Origin: Bretschneidera sinensis
Taxonomy: Eukaryota > Streptophyta > Magnoliopsida > Brassicales > Akaniaceae
Direction of reading: 5' to 3'
NCBI GenBank assembly: GCA_023935145.1
Contig: CM043700.1
Span: 107,014,400-107,078,399, forward strand
DNA: 64,000 bases
Of the stretch, positions 44,603-54,286 are shown in pieces. The first letter of the stretch is position 1. Every line of letters starts with the position of its first letter. The translations under genes and the position numbers were made by a program. The notes under the pieces were generated by a model. The model was not told the origin of the DNA. It did no database searches and saw only the letters and a list, made by a program, of their open reading frames with translations.

Positions 44603-45805
44603 CTACATCTTTTGAAGGAGGAAATAAGGGCCCCCATCAGGTGGTTCTAAGTTTGTTGATAGCTGTTCTGTCTCTAATTTAGGTACCTGGTAGATAAAAC
44701 AATGAGAGGTAGTATTAGTAAGTACATGATTTTGAACTTGAGATTTATACTTACTTGAAGGTTTAGGTGTGCTCTTGTTGGTGTGCACAACTTTGTAGAC
44801 ATCTTTAATCACATTATCTTCCGGCCCAACTATAAATCCTATATCATCATGGATGGTCTTCAATGGAACAGTGAAATGGTCCTTGGACACTTTCTTATCA
44901 ATCCCTTGCATGAAATTCACATTATGACACTCATCATTAGTATTCGTGGAGTCTAGTGTATTAAAAATTTTAAATTCTACCTCTTCATCATTTACTCTCA
45001 TTATGACTATGCCTGTTTTGACATTAATGGTTGTGTTAGCAGTGATCATAAATGGTCTCCCTAAAATGATAGGGAGTGGTACAAGCATATGGCACTCCTC
45101 CATGTCTAATACGATAAAATCAACAAGTAAAATAAATTTACCTACTCTTACCAAAACATCCTCGAGGATACCTCTTGGACATTTGATGCTTCAATCAGCC
45201 AATTGTAATGTAACGGAGGTTGGTTGGAGATCTCCCAAACCTAGTGTCTCAAATACACTGTAAGGTAGTAAATTGACACTTGCTCCTAGATCCAATAATG
45301 CATGTTCAAAGAGCTGGTCACCTAACCTGCAAGGAATAGTGAAACTACCCAAATCTTTTAATTTAGGTGGTAACTTTCTCAGTAATATAGCACTCACCTC
45401 TTCGGTCAAGGCTACCGTCTCATGCTCCTGAAACTTCCGTTTGTTAGTGCAACAATCTTTTAAAAACTTAGCATAAGCAAGTAGTTGTTTTATTGCCTCT
45501 AGTAAAGGAATATTTATTTCTACTTTTTTCAAGGTTTCAAATATGTCAATCATTTTAGTTTCCTTTTTAGGCTTTACTAACCTTTGAGGGAAGGGTGGAG
45601 GTGTATTTACCTTTTCTATCTCCTTTACCTTAGATGTAGTGGTTTGGTCTAGAGACGCTTGTGTAGGCTCGTTGGTACCGATAACTTTTCCACTTCTTAA
45701 GGTAGTTATGGCATTCAGCTGCTGGTGTCCTCTTGGATTCGGTAATGGCTGGGCCGGGAGTTCTCTTTGCTTTCTGTTACTCAACTCCTTGGCCAACTGT
45801 CCCAT
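44603..45805 (-). pseudogene. Element C protease region
   Basis: One minus-strand frame covers the whole stretch with a single stop near 45190. The linker contains LNAITTLRSGKVI and KKETKMIDIFETLKKVEINI. The protease core is CRLGDQLFEHALLDLGASV with the catalytic Asp in DLGAS, then VGKFILLVDFIVLDMEE and PIILGRPFMITA. The open frame carries on about 80 codons past the protease and stops at 44603, where RT would start in a complete element. One stop codon is the only lesion. Confidence 0.82.
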
Positions 45806-47158
45806 TTGTACCTCTAGGCCTTGAATGGCTTGATCGTGCTTGGCAGTGATTTACCTCATTTCAGTCCGAAATTGCCTTGACTTTTCCATGAATTGTTCAT
45901 GCTTATTTAGGATTTGTTACTGCTGAGTCACTAGTTGCCTCACAAGAATTTCAAGGTCATTCTTCTTTGGTTCAGGAGCTGATTGGGCTGCTGGTTGGAA
46001 ATTTCTTTGCTGCCCTTGATTGTTTTGGTTGTTGCTCCATGAAAAGTTTGGGTGATTCCGCCATCCAGGGTTGTACATGTTGGCATAGGGGTTGTTCTTT
46101 GGCAGATAATTGTTCGGACCCATAAAGTTGGCTTACTCATGATCTGCAGATGAATATAAAGGACAAGTATTAGTATCATGATCAAACTATGAGCAAATGG
46201 CACATACCTGTAGTGGTGCGGCTGATGGATTAGTTAAGGTGTTCTGAGCAGCCATGGCTTTCACTAATAGGTCAATTTTTCTTTCCATGGCGGTTATTTG
46301 AGGAGATGATCCTCTGTTAGTGCTTATTTCATACATACCCTTACTTTTGGTTATGTGTCTACCTCGAGAGGAGAATTGTTGTGTGTGCTCACTTAGGGTT
46401 TCGAACAATTCCATTGCCTTTTCGCTGCTCTTTTCCATTAGCACTCCTCCACAACCCGAATCAACAATATTTTTATTAGAATCACTTAAAACTTCATAAA
46501 AGGCTTGTACCAGTTCGTCTTGGGGTAGGTTGTGGTGTGGGCACTTGAGTAGTAGCTCGTTGAAGTGTCCTCAGGCCTTGAAGAACAGATCTCCATCCTT
46601 TTGTTGGAAGGATTGTATTTCTTTCGTCATTTTCCTTGTCTTCTGGGCTGGGAAGAACTTCTTTAGAAACTTGCTTGTCAACTCCTCCCAAGTGTGGATG
46701 GAAACTGTAGGCAAAGAATTATACCATAATTTAGCATTGTCTTTCAAGGAAAAAAGGAAAAGAATTAACCTTATTCCTTCTTGGTCTAGGCCTCGGATAT
46801 GCTGGAATTTGCAGAGGTCGAAGAACTCTCGAAGGTGCAGATGTGGATCCTCACTAGGTGTACCCCTAAAATGAGTTAGTGCACTGAGTATCTGCGGAGA
46901 TATGTAATAGTTTCCTTCCGCCTCAGGTTGATACGCAATGCACGAAGGTTGTTCGAGGTTCTGCGAGATGAAGGACTGCTTCATCGGCCTCCACTTAGGT
47001 GGTTGCTGTTCAGCTATTTATTTTGCCATTGGTGGAGTCTCTTCCTCACTCTCTTCTTCTACCTCTTCTGGTTTTTCCCTAAACCTTTGTCGGATTGACC
47101 TCTTAAGCTCGGGATCAAAGGGAAGGAATGCTGGATTTTTGGATCGATGTCTGTGCAT
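45806..47158 (-). pseudogene. Element C gag
   Basis: The start is the ATG at 47158 (MHRHRSKNPAFLPFDPELKR), in frame with the core to 46571 apart from one stop near 47018. The core shows LTHFRGTPSEDPHLHLREFF, LFLFSLKDNAKLWYNSL and WEELTSKFLKKFFPAQKT. After a frame change near 46571 the C-terminal half follows in pieces: LFETLSEHTQQFSSRG (46444-46187), a zinc-knuckle remnant with CAIC, and NMYNPGWRNHPNFSW (46123-45917), a segment shared with element B. Gag would form the particle; a few lesions break it. Confidence 0.8.
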
Positions 47159-47414
47159 AAATCAGTGAATGATATGTGAGTGTAGCAGTCAAACACTACT
47201 GCTCGGATAACTCCCTGCCTCAATTGCGCTCAATCGCACAAGAGAGTGCGCTCAATCGCAAGTGGTACAGAAAGCTTCCTGGTGTGCCTGAAACAGGAAA
47301 AAAAAAAAAGATTTGATTAGGGTTTTTAGTAAAATGAAAAATATAAGATAAAAACATAATAAAAAATAATGGTAACTGAATTAGAATTTAATTCTAAAAG
47401 AAATCTAGCGCAAA

Positions 47415-47431
47415 CCCCGGCAACGGCACCA
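47415..47431 (-). promoter_or_regulatory. Primer-binding site of element C (tRNA-Asp type)
   Basis: The minus strand reads TGGTGCCGTTGCCGGGG, 6 bases after the 5' LTR end. It is one base different from element B. Confidence 0.88.
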
Positions 47432-47437
47432 AAAACT

Positions 47438-48707
47438 TGTTGAGCGTTTATTTACTTAAATAACTAGACAAATAATCGTTCTAGTTTTACTTGCACGTGC
47501 ACAAGCTCTGTGGTAGCATAGTGTGCAAGTGCGAGATCATTTCCACAGGGATTTGTGAATTTCTATCTAGAACTAATTTCTTTAAGTTAAAAGAGAAATA
47601 ATAGTTGATAGTGAGTGAATAACAATAATGAGAAACATAGGGCTATGATATCCACCACTAATTATACTTTCCCACTTACTAATGTTTCAATGCTCTAGCT
47701 TTATCATGAATATCTAATAGTTGCCAACCTAAGGGCTTGGGCCACACCTTAGGCTATTGATCTCCCTACGCAACGAGTTAGGCATGGTGTATACTCTTAA
47801 CTCTTTTCTCTTTTTAAGGGATTCAGCATGGGTGTATACTGAGTTGTTCCTTAAGAGAGCATGAGTGTTGTGGAGATCGGCAATCACACGGGACCCAGGG
47901 CTTGGTCTACTCCCGGTTTCCCATATTGATTAACCCGGGAATCCGATATGGATATCCCTTGTTACTAATGTCGAACCCAGGACTCGGTCATCCAAATTGA
48001 TTCGACTAACCTATCCATACCACATGCATATGTTGATTAGGCCCATACATATGAGGAATGTAAATATAAATAGGTATTAATCAAGTTAAATACTCTAACA
48101 AGGCTATAGCAAAGATAGTCAATGAATAAATGTGTGGTAAAGCATAACTAGGGCTTCAATCAAGCCCTATAGGAGTTTAGTTACACATGCTAAGTAAAGT
48201 AAGCATGCTAAACATAAAAACAGAAAACTAAAATCAAAGAAACTCGGGAGACGGATCATCAATTATTCTCCTAAGCTCTCTACTTTGAGTCTAGAACCAA
48301 AGGTGTGTGTTATGTGTTTTTACAGTGGTATTTATAGGGTCTTCAAGGCGTCACGAAACCCTAATTCCGTTTTGGAGTCGGAAGACATCTTTCCAATTCT
48401 GGCTCTGCCACCTCTGGAGTAATTGCACTCGAGTGTATGCAGGATGCGCTCGATCTCATATGTGCGCTCGAGCCTACTTCAAGTGCGCTCGTATGCTTGT
48501 GCGCTCGATCTCAAGGGGGGTGCGCATTGCTAGAGGGCAGAACTTCACTTTTTGCTTCTAAAAGCTCCATTTTATTATCTTTTTGTCCAAGACCTATGAA
48601 AAACACACAAAACACAAAATTGAAGTATAATCTACTAAAATAGATAAGTAAAGAGTCTAACAAGTATAAATTAAGGGGCTTAAATATGACTATTTAAGCA
48701 TTTATCA
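47438..48707 (-). repeat. Element C 5' LTR
   Basis: It aligns with 39934-41213 over its whole length (1270 bp). The TATA box on the minus strand is at 48329-48336. In the GCGCTCGA word cluster (48425-48530) a stretch of about 11 bp present in the other LTR is missing before GCATTGCTAGAGG, so the cluster itself is changing. Confidence 0.92.
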
Positions 48708-48712
48708 ACTGT

Positions 48713-48991
48713 CCGAGCTGTCTGAACTCTCTAAACCTCGGACAGTTGATTGTGGGATTCTATTTTCATACAAAAACAATAAAAAAAAATTTACTTTTTA
48801 ACCCTAAACCCTTTCAAAATAATTTAATGAGATTCTTGGGATAAAAATAGAACTTTATGGTATTAAAGAAACTACTTCTTTTCATTTAAATTCTGGGAGA
48901 AAAGTTTATGAAAGTATCTAGACAAAAAGAAAAGTCTTGTTGAAATTTAAAAGTCTAATTCTTTTCCTCTATGCAATTAATGGCTTGGATG

Positions 48992-49072
<81 letters not shown>

Positions 49073-50539
49073 TCTTCTTAGGTGATGTGTTAATTGTTAT
49101 ATATACCTGTTAAGTGTAGTGGAGGATCGTACTAGAGATGAAGAGATATCTCGAGACTAGGAGTCGGTTCGAGAGGTGAGTACACCTTACTTTAAGTAAG
49201 CATGTTAAATTTTATAAAAGAAATGAAGTGTGAAAATATGATTGATTTCGTAAAGCATAAATAATAGAATTGTTTGTGATGTGAGTATATAAGCCTTTAG
49301 TGTGGAAATGATAGAGAATTATGTCATGAGAATTTTATATTTTGAGATATGATTTTAGAATGTATTAGTTTAGAGATATTTTGATGATGTTGTGTTGAGA
49401 AGTTGTGATGAAGATGGTTGATTGAATTATTATAAAATTGTGATGTGGTTGATTGATGAATGCTTATTGCATATTCAATTGCTTTTTGAATTCATTTTCT
49501 ACACACACACACACACATAGATATATATAGACACACACACACACACACACCGTTAACTTATTATAAGAGGGGGAGTGGTGAGATTGTAGTAGGTCCCTTC
49601 CCATAAGATGGTATATATAGGTACCAAAGTGGTTGGATATATAGGACCCCACTCGAAAAGGGTGTAGGGGATCCGAAGATGTTTTTATTGAGAAATAAGA
49701 TGATGCTTTGATGTAGCGGTACGTGGGGAGACGTCCTTGTTGTTATATGATGAGCCCAATGAGGGGTGTTATGATGATATGAATATATTTATACATGACA
49801 ATAATCTCATTAAATCCACATTTGCATTGCATATCATTGAATATGAATGTTGTAGTGGAATTGACCCTATGAGGGGTGATTATTGTGAATTGCCATTGAG
49901 AGACATGTGATGTGTTGGGCTAGATGAAGGCATGATTGATGATTGAAATGATGGAATAGTTTTGAGTTGGAAACTCCCTTATTTTTATTGGCTTTAAGAT
50001 GTGTGCAGTGTTGCAAGCTTTGTAAGATTGATAGTCTTGTATATGCCTTGGTGATTCCTTTTTTAAATGATATTTTTTCTTCTTATTAAGAAATTGAGAA
50101 AAACGATTGAAGGAAACTCGAGAATTTTATTTCACACACTTGAAATTTGATGACTTATATGCTAAAGTTATAAATAGACGATAATTTTTCCCCAATACTT
50201 TGGTAAAGCGTTTTTTACTTAGCTTCTTAGCTTACTCTTTTATTTACTAACATTTCAAGTAATATCGGAAGTTTTATAGTCAAAGTTGAAAGGAGTCTTT
50301 AATAAGGCACTCGGCTACTGTATCCTTGTCTTTTGGGTTTTTTTTGTTAAGAGTTAAACTCTTGGTTTACGTGAAGTTGTTGTAAAAGAAAATATTCAAG
50401 TTAAATCATAGTAAGGGAATCTTTTTTTGTTGTTGTCTCTTGTAAGTTATTAAGAAGTCGACTATATTGTATTGTAAGATTTTTTTTATGTGTAAATGTG
50501 ATTGTATAAATTTGTGATTTTTGAAAGAATGTTGTATTT
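48713..50539 (+). repeat. Element E 3' LTR, second segment
   Basis: It resumes directly after the ACTGT duplicate of element C and follows the 5' LTR from about 33640 to 35446. It holds a (TA)n(GT)n tract at 48993-49072, where the 5' LTR has only a short TATATATGTATGTG, and a broken (AC)n tract at 49500-49550. Confidence 0.88.
48993..49072. repeat. (TA)n(GT)n microsatellite expanded in one LTR of element E
   Basis: About 27 TA units are followed by about 13 GT units. The matching place in the 5' LTR (near 33940) has only a few repeats, so the tract expanded after insertion. Confidence 0.95.
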
Positions 50540-51441
50540 TGTTGGTGTTTGTCTAAGTTTTAAACATGGTTTGAAAAGGTTCTTCATAAGACCTTGGCGC
50601 CTCAACACACAAAGTGTGCGCCTCAGCGCACAGCAACTCAAAAAGAGTGCAGGATCAGATCAAGCCGAGGCCCAGCCTTCCCAGGCCGTGGCGCCCAGCA
50701 TGGAGGAAGCCTGAAGGAGGTGTGCGCCGCAGCTCAGCCTCCTCCAGGCCGTGGTGCTCAGAAAGTGATGCATGTGTGCCCTGGCATGAGCTACAGCCTG
50801 CCCTGTTCTGGGTCACAGCACCAGGCACACTGAGGCTAGTTTCTTCAGCCTTTTGAGAAGTGCGTGGATGCATGTTCAAAACACACAGGATCACTAAGGA
50901 TTGATGAAGGGCTATGGTTGATTGGTCCTCAAGATCTAAGGGTGGATATTGACCTTCAAGATTGGTCAAGAAGTTGGTTCACTATATAAAGGGTCACCTA
51001 GCTTCAATCTCATTATTATAGTGACTTACAAGTGATCATCATACAAAATTATTCAAGTGCAAGTGTGAGAGTGCAAAGACACAAAACACAGGAGAGGCAC
51101 TAGAATAAATCTCAAAAGAGAGGCTGGTTGTAAAGAGAGAGTAGCATAGATTGGATAGAGGGCTTTGTAATAGTTCTTATCACTTTCTTTCTTCTCTTCT
51201 TTGGTTCTTCAAGAACTTGAGATTCTTGGAGAGGAGTTGTTGTAACTTGTAAGAACTCATTGGTTTAGTGCAGAGAGTTCGGAGGAACTCACGGGGACGT
51301 AGACTATTGTCGAACCTCGATAACAATTGTTGTGTTCTTTCTTTTCTTTGATTTCTGTTTCTGTTTCTGATAATTACAAGTCATTCTAGACTTGGGTGTT
51401 TGAAGATCACTACCTGGGCATATCAAGGTGATTTCCCAACA
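50540..51441 (+). mobile_element. Element G: solo LTR of the copia family F
   Basis: The 902-bp LTR runs TGTTGGTGTTTG to TTTCCCAACA, with perfect target duplicates TATTT at 50535-50539 and 51442-51446. It matches the reverse complement of the element F LTR (23190-24082). A TATA box, TATATAAA, is at 50983-50990, preceded by a C- and G-rich cluster (50598-50770) with words such as GTGCGCCTCAGCGCACA and GGCCGTGGCGCCC. The unoccupied version of the site is at about 35444 in the other LTR of E. It arose by recombination between two LTRs of a full copy. Confidence 0.92.
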
Positions 51442-51446
51442 TATTT

Positions 51447-51545
51447 TTTGTGAGTATTGCATGGTTGCATCTTGAGTTAAGGTGCTCAGTGTTGAAGGGT
51501 AATAGAGCCGTTCCGAGTAGAGCCCACTTGGGATGGGTCATTACA
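51447..51545 (+). repeat. Element E 3' LTR, last segment
   Basis: GTGAGTATTGCATGGTTGC to GGATGGGTCATTACA corresponds to 35452-35547. It is followed by the target duplicate CTTGC. Confidence 0.88.
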
Positions 51546-51550
51546 CTTGC

Positions 51551-51870
51551 AAGCTCGAAGCTTTATCTTACCAACAATCTAAGCCTTGATATCATTGAGA
51601 GTGACTCTAAGGAGCTCATTGAGTATTTCTCTTCTTTTACCTGACCTTGAAAAATCCATTACATCCTCCAGGAACGTTTCAGTCTTCTACCTTTTGGTTA
51701 TACCTTGCATCATGCTTACAAAGAAGCAGATCGCCCGGCAGATTTGTTGGGGTATCTAGCCCATCTGCATGGTAGTTCTAAAGTGTTTTCATCTCTTGGT
51801 TCCCTCCCAAAAGAAGTATATCCAGCTTGCTTTGGTGATTGTAATAGAATTAGAAATTTTAGACCTCCTT
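51551..51870 (+). pseudogene. RNase H-like (RVT_3) coding remnant, right part
   Basis: From the insertion point the frame reads KLYLTNNLSLDIIESDSKEL (the ESDS segment holds a catalytic Asp of the family). After two stops it continues with FGYTLHHAYKEADRPADLL, the C-terminal HxxREANxxAD signature, then GSLPKEVYPACFGD. It ends near 51870. Together with 32685-32806 it forms one RVT_3 domain that element E split. The stops show that it is no longer functional. Confidence 0.75.
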
Positions 51871-52837
51871 AGTGACTGGACTTTTGTTTTTTCAGTCTTT
51901 ATAATTATGCTAGTCGACTATCTTTCTTGGAATTATTTTCCCTAGGGGTTAAGGTTTATGTCCACCTCTTTGTTTGTACATATTTTTTACTTTTAATAAA
52001 ACGGATAGGGGTTTGTCAAATCCTCCATCATAACAGGTGGTTTTATTACTAAAAAAGGGCAATGTGTTTTTTCTCCTGAGATGAGGTATAAATCTCAAGA
52101 CACTGGGACATAAATCTTTTAAGTATTTACTTTTTAATTCTAAAAGTAATAATTAATAAATAAATAAATAGATTAATAAAATTTATAATACCTAAAGACG
52201 AAAGAGAAAAATGTAAACCCAAAAAATTGAGAAGTTCTTGCTTAGCACCAAGTCATGAAAGATACATATGGCACAAAGGCACGTTCAGCAAAGCTCGAAT
52301 TTTCTCATTGGACTTTTGATAGTCTTGACAACAGAAGTTAGTGACACTCTCCTTTGTAGGTTTTTTTCCCCTTGTTTTAAGAAAAAATAGTTTCTAGGTG
52401 TTTGCTATTTTACTGTATCATTGTATTTTATTGTTATGAAAAATGGCAAGAGCGAAGCTGAATCCAAGGCAAAAATGAATGGTTGATTTTTTTTAGGAAA
52501 ATTTAGAAGTCATGTGCCATTATTGTGTACTTGCGTTTGAAATTTATGAGCTTTGTTTTGAACTCACATTACTTGTTTTTTTTTCCAATTCATTCCATTA
52601 GGGGTTCTTGATTAGCTTATAAATATATGCCAGGTTAAGTCATAGTACGCATTTTTTGGGTTCAAATCATGAATTTTTTTTCTTGCCAGATAAAATCAGG
52701 CTTTTTATCTTGATACAATTATTGCACTTTTGAGAGTACATGAATAAGCAATCCTTTCAAGTCGCCAAGCTTTTGTTAATTCCTGAATTTTTGTGTATTT
52801 GGTTTCTGTACTAATTATTTTGTTTATTATTGGTATT
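51871..52837. other. AT-rich stretch between RVT_3 remnant and OPT pseudogene
   Basis: No coding segment can be supported. It may hold eroded introns of the OPT pseudogene that follows. A CCTATCC-type 3'-end region of the RVT_3 remnant is possible near 52000. Confidence 0.35.
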
Positions 52838-53845
52838 GCAGATATTGGAGTATGGATGGGATGAGATGCTAAGGAGGTAACTGGTCAATCCTGTTGAGAG
52901 TACATGAATAATTTTTTTTTTTTAATCAACAAGTTAAGTATATTAAGGAAATACATTAAAAAAAAATACACATTTATCCAGCCATCCATTTTACATTTAG
53001 TGGAAAATGTTTCTCCTGTTCCTATGTTATAGCAAAGTGCATGTTCACTGGTTGAGAATTTGTGTAAGGACTGTTTTGCCCAGTGGGTTCAATATTCTCT
53101 ATATGGAAAAGAAGCATGACACTAAAAGTATAATATATTATCACATGGATCATCCATGATGGATGATAGAATTGCTTTCTTAATTTGTATGTGGTTTTAA
53201 TGAAGAACTTTTCTTACGATTATGTTCTCATAAGATCATGGATATAGCTAATGTCGTAGATGCTAAAAGATCTTAATAATGAGCGTGAAGAAAATTATGG
53301 AGGGCTCCTAGTTTATTTTCACTGAGATAAACTTTATAATGTCAGTAACTTTGTTGTTATAGAGCACTGCACAAAAAAGAGACTAATACGAAAGGCTGGT
53401 CTCGGATGCAATTTTTCCTAGTTTTCCTTACAGCAAGCTTTGCCTACCACTCGATCTCGACGTTTTTCTCACATGGATTAGGAATTGGCTCCTTCACCCT
53501 TGATTGGACAGGGATTTCAGCTTACCTTGGCAATCCATTAGTTGCTTCATGGTCTTCAATCGTCAATGTTGGGATTGGCTTTAACATGTTTATCTACATT
53601 ATTGTCCCCGTGTTACTGGAAGTTCAACACTTTTGATGCACGGAAATTCCCAATACTTTCTAACCAGCTGTTCACTTCTCGTGGGCACGAATATGATACA
53701 ACCAAAATGTTAACCCAACAGTACAATCTGAATGTTGCTGCTTATAATAATTATGGGAAGCTCTATCTTAGCCCTATCAATTGGATCAGGATTTGCAAGA
53801 TTTACTGCAACTTTCACTCATGTGCCACTGTTTCATGGATGGTAG
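52838..53845 (+). pseudogene. Oligopeptide transporter (OPT family) pseudogene
   Basis: OPT proteins move small peptides or metal chelates across membranes through many membrane helices. Fragments in the right order are ILEYGWDEMLRR then LVNPVE (52838-52897), ALHKKETNTKGWSRMQFFLV (about 53362-53420), SHGLGIGSFTLDWTGISAYL (about 53470-53530), a membrane-like segment VGIGFNMFIYIIVPVLL, and then KFPILSNQLFTSRGHEYD and YGKLYLSPINW (53645-53790) in another frame. Near 53800-53845 a third frame gives a THVPLFHG end. A stop after MLRR, about 460 bp of foreign or intronic DNA, the absence of the WWPSNL segment and frame changes make it a pseudogene. The CACTA element H begins inside it. Confidence 0.8.
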
Positions 53846-54067
53846 CACTACAAGAGAAAAGGTTAACGCCAGCGCTTTTTTTTACATATTCCGGTGCTTT
53901 GAAGCGCCGAAATATGAATTTTGGGCGCTTGCATATGGTGTCGAAGTGCATATACCGGCGCTTTCTGTAAGCACCGCAATGTGTCCATTATTTCGGCGCT
54001 TTCAATTCCGGCATTTTGGGTTTACTGGCGCTTGTAAGCGCCGCAATATACTGGCGCTTACAAGCAC
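53846..54067. repeat. Left terminal and subterminal repeats of element H
   Basis: After the terminal CACTACAAGAG the words AGCGCTTT, GAAGCGCCG, GGGCGCTTG, CGGCGCTTTC, TGGCGCTTGTAAGCGCCGC and TGGCGCTTACAAGC follow in both orientations. Such arrays are the binding sites of the TNPA-type protein in the En/Spm model. From 54068 to 54286 the sequence is AT-rich with nothing further. Confidence 0.82.
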
Positions 54068-54286
54068 CACTATATATAACTGTTTTAATTATATTTTTTC
54101 GCATTATTTTGGTTTAATATTGTACAATAAAATAAACCCCTTTAATAAATAAAATGTACCATAAAATTTAAAAATGTTCTTCAATATATAAAATATATAA
54201 TCATCCATAAAAATTCCTTGATTCGGTACAAAAGTCATTTCATGTACAAAAAATATAAAAACAATCATAGAGCATCACACTTGACA

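Larger units (their letters stand above)
39934..48707 (-). mobile_element. Element C: non-autonomous Athila-type element with gag-pro but no RT or integrase
   Basis: On the minus strand the order is 5' LTR (48707-47438), tRNA-Asp-type primer-binding site, gag, protease, a noncoding stretch with a damaged third ORF, hairpin, polypurine tract and 3' LTR (41213-39934). The target duplicate ACTGT flanks it perfectly. Between the protease end (44603) and the third-ORF remnant (about 43650) there is under 1 kb and no RT, RNase H or integrase sequence. Both LTR ends, both priming sites and most of gag are preserved and the LTRs are closely similar, so it moved fairly recently, presumably with enzymes supplied in trans. 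Confidence 0.88.
32807..51545 (+). mobile_element. Element E: long-LTR Tekay-like element without recognisable coding sequence
   Basis: The 5' LTR (32807-35547) is followed by a tRNA-iMet-type primer-binding site, a 3.5-kb internal region, a purine tract and a 3' LTR starting at 39073. The 3' LTR is interrupted by Athila C (39934-48707) and copia solo LTR G (50540-51441) and ends at 51545 with GGGTCATTACA. The flanks CTTAC (32802-32806) and CTTGC (51546-51550) form a target duplication with one mismatch. LTR length (about 2.7 kb) and ends place it near the Tekay lineage. Without coding capacity it would need enzymes from another element. Confidence 0.85.

Noticed and set aside
50502..50969. 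Several overlapping ORFs on both strands
   Set aside because: They arise from the GC-rich cluster in the solo LTR G; no domain, and no continuity with the LTR of F.
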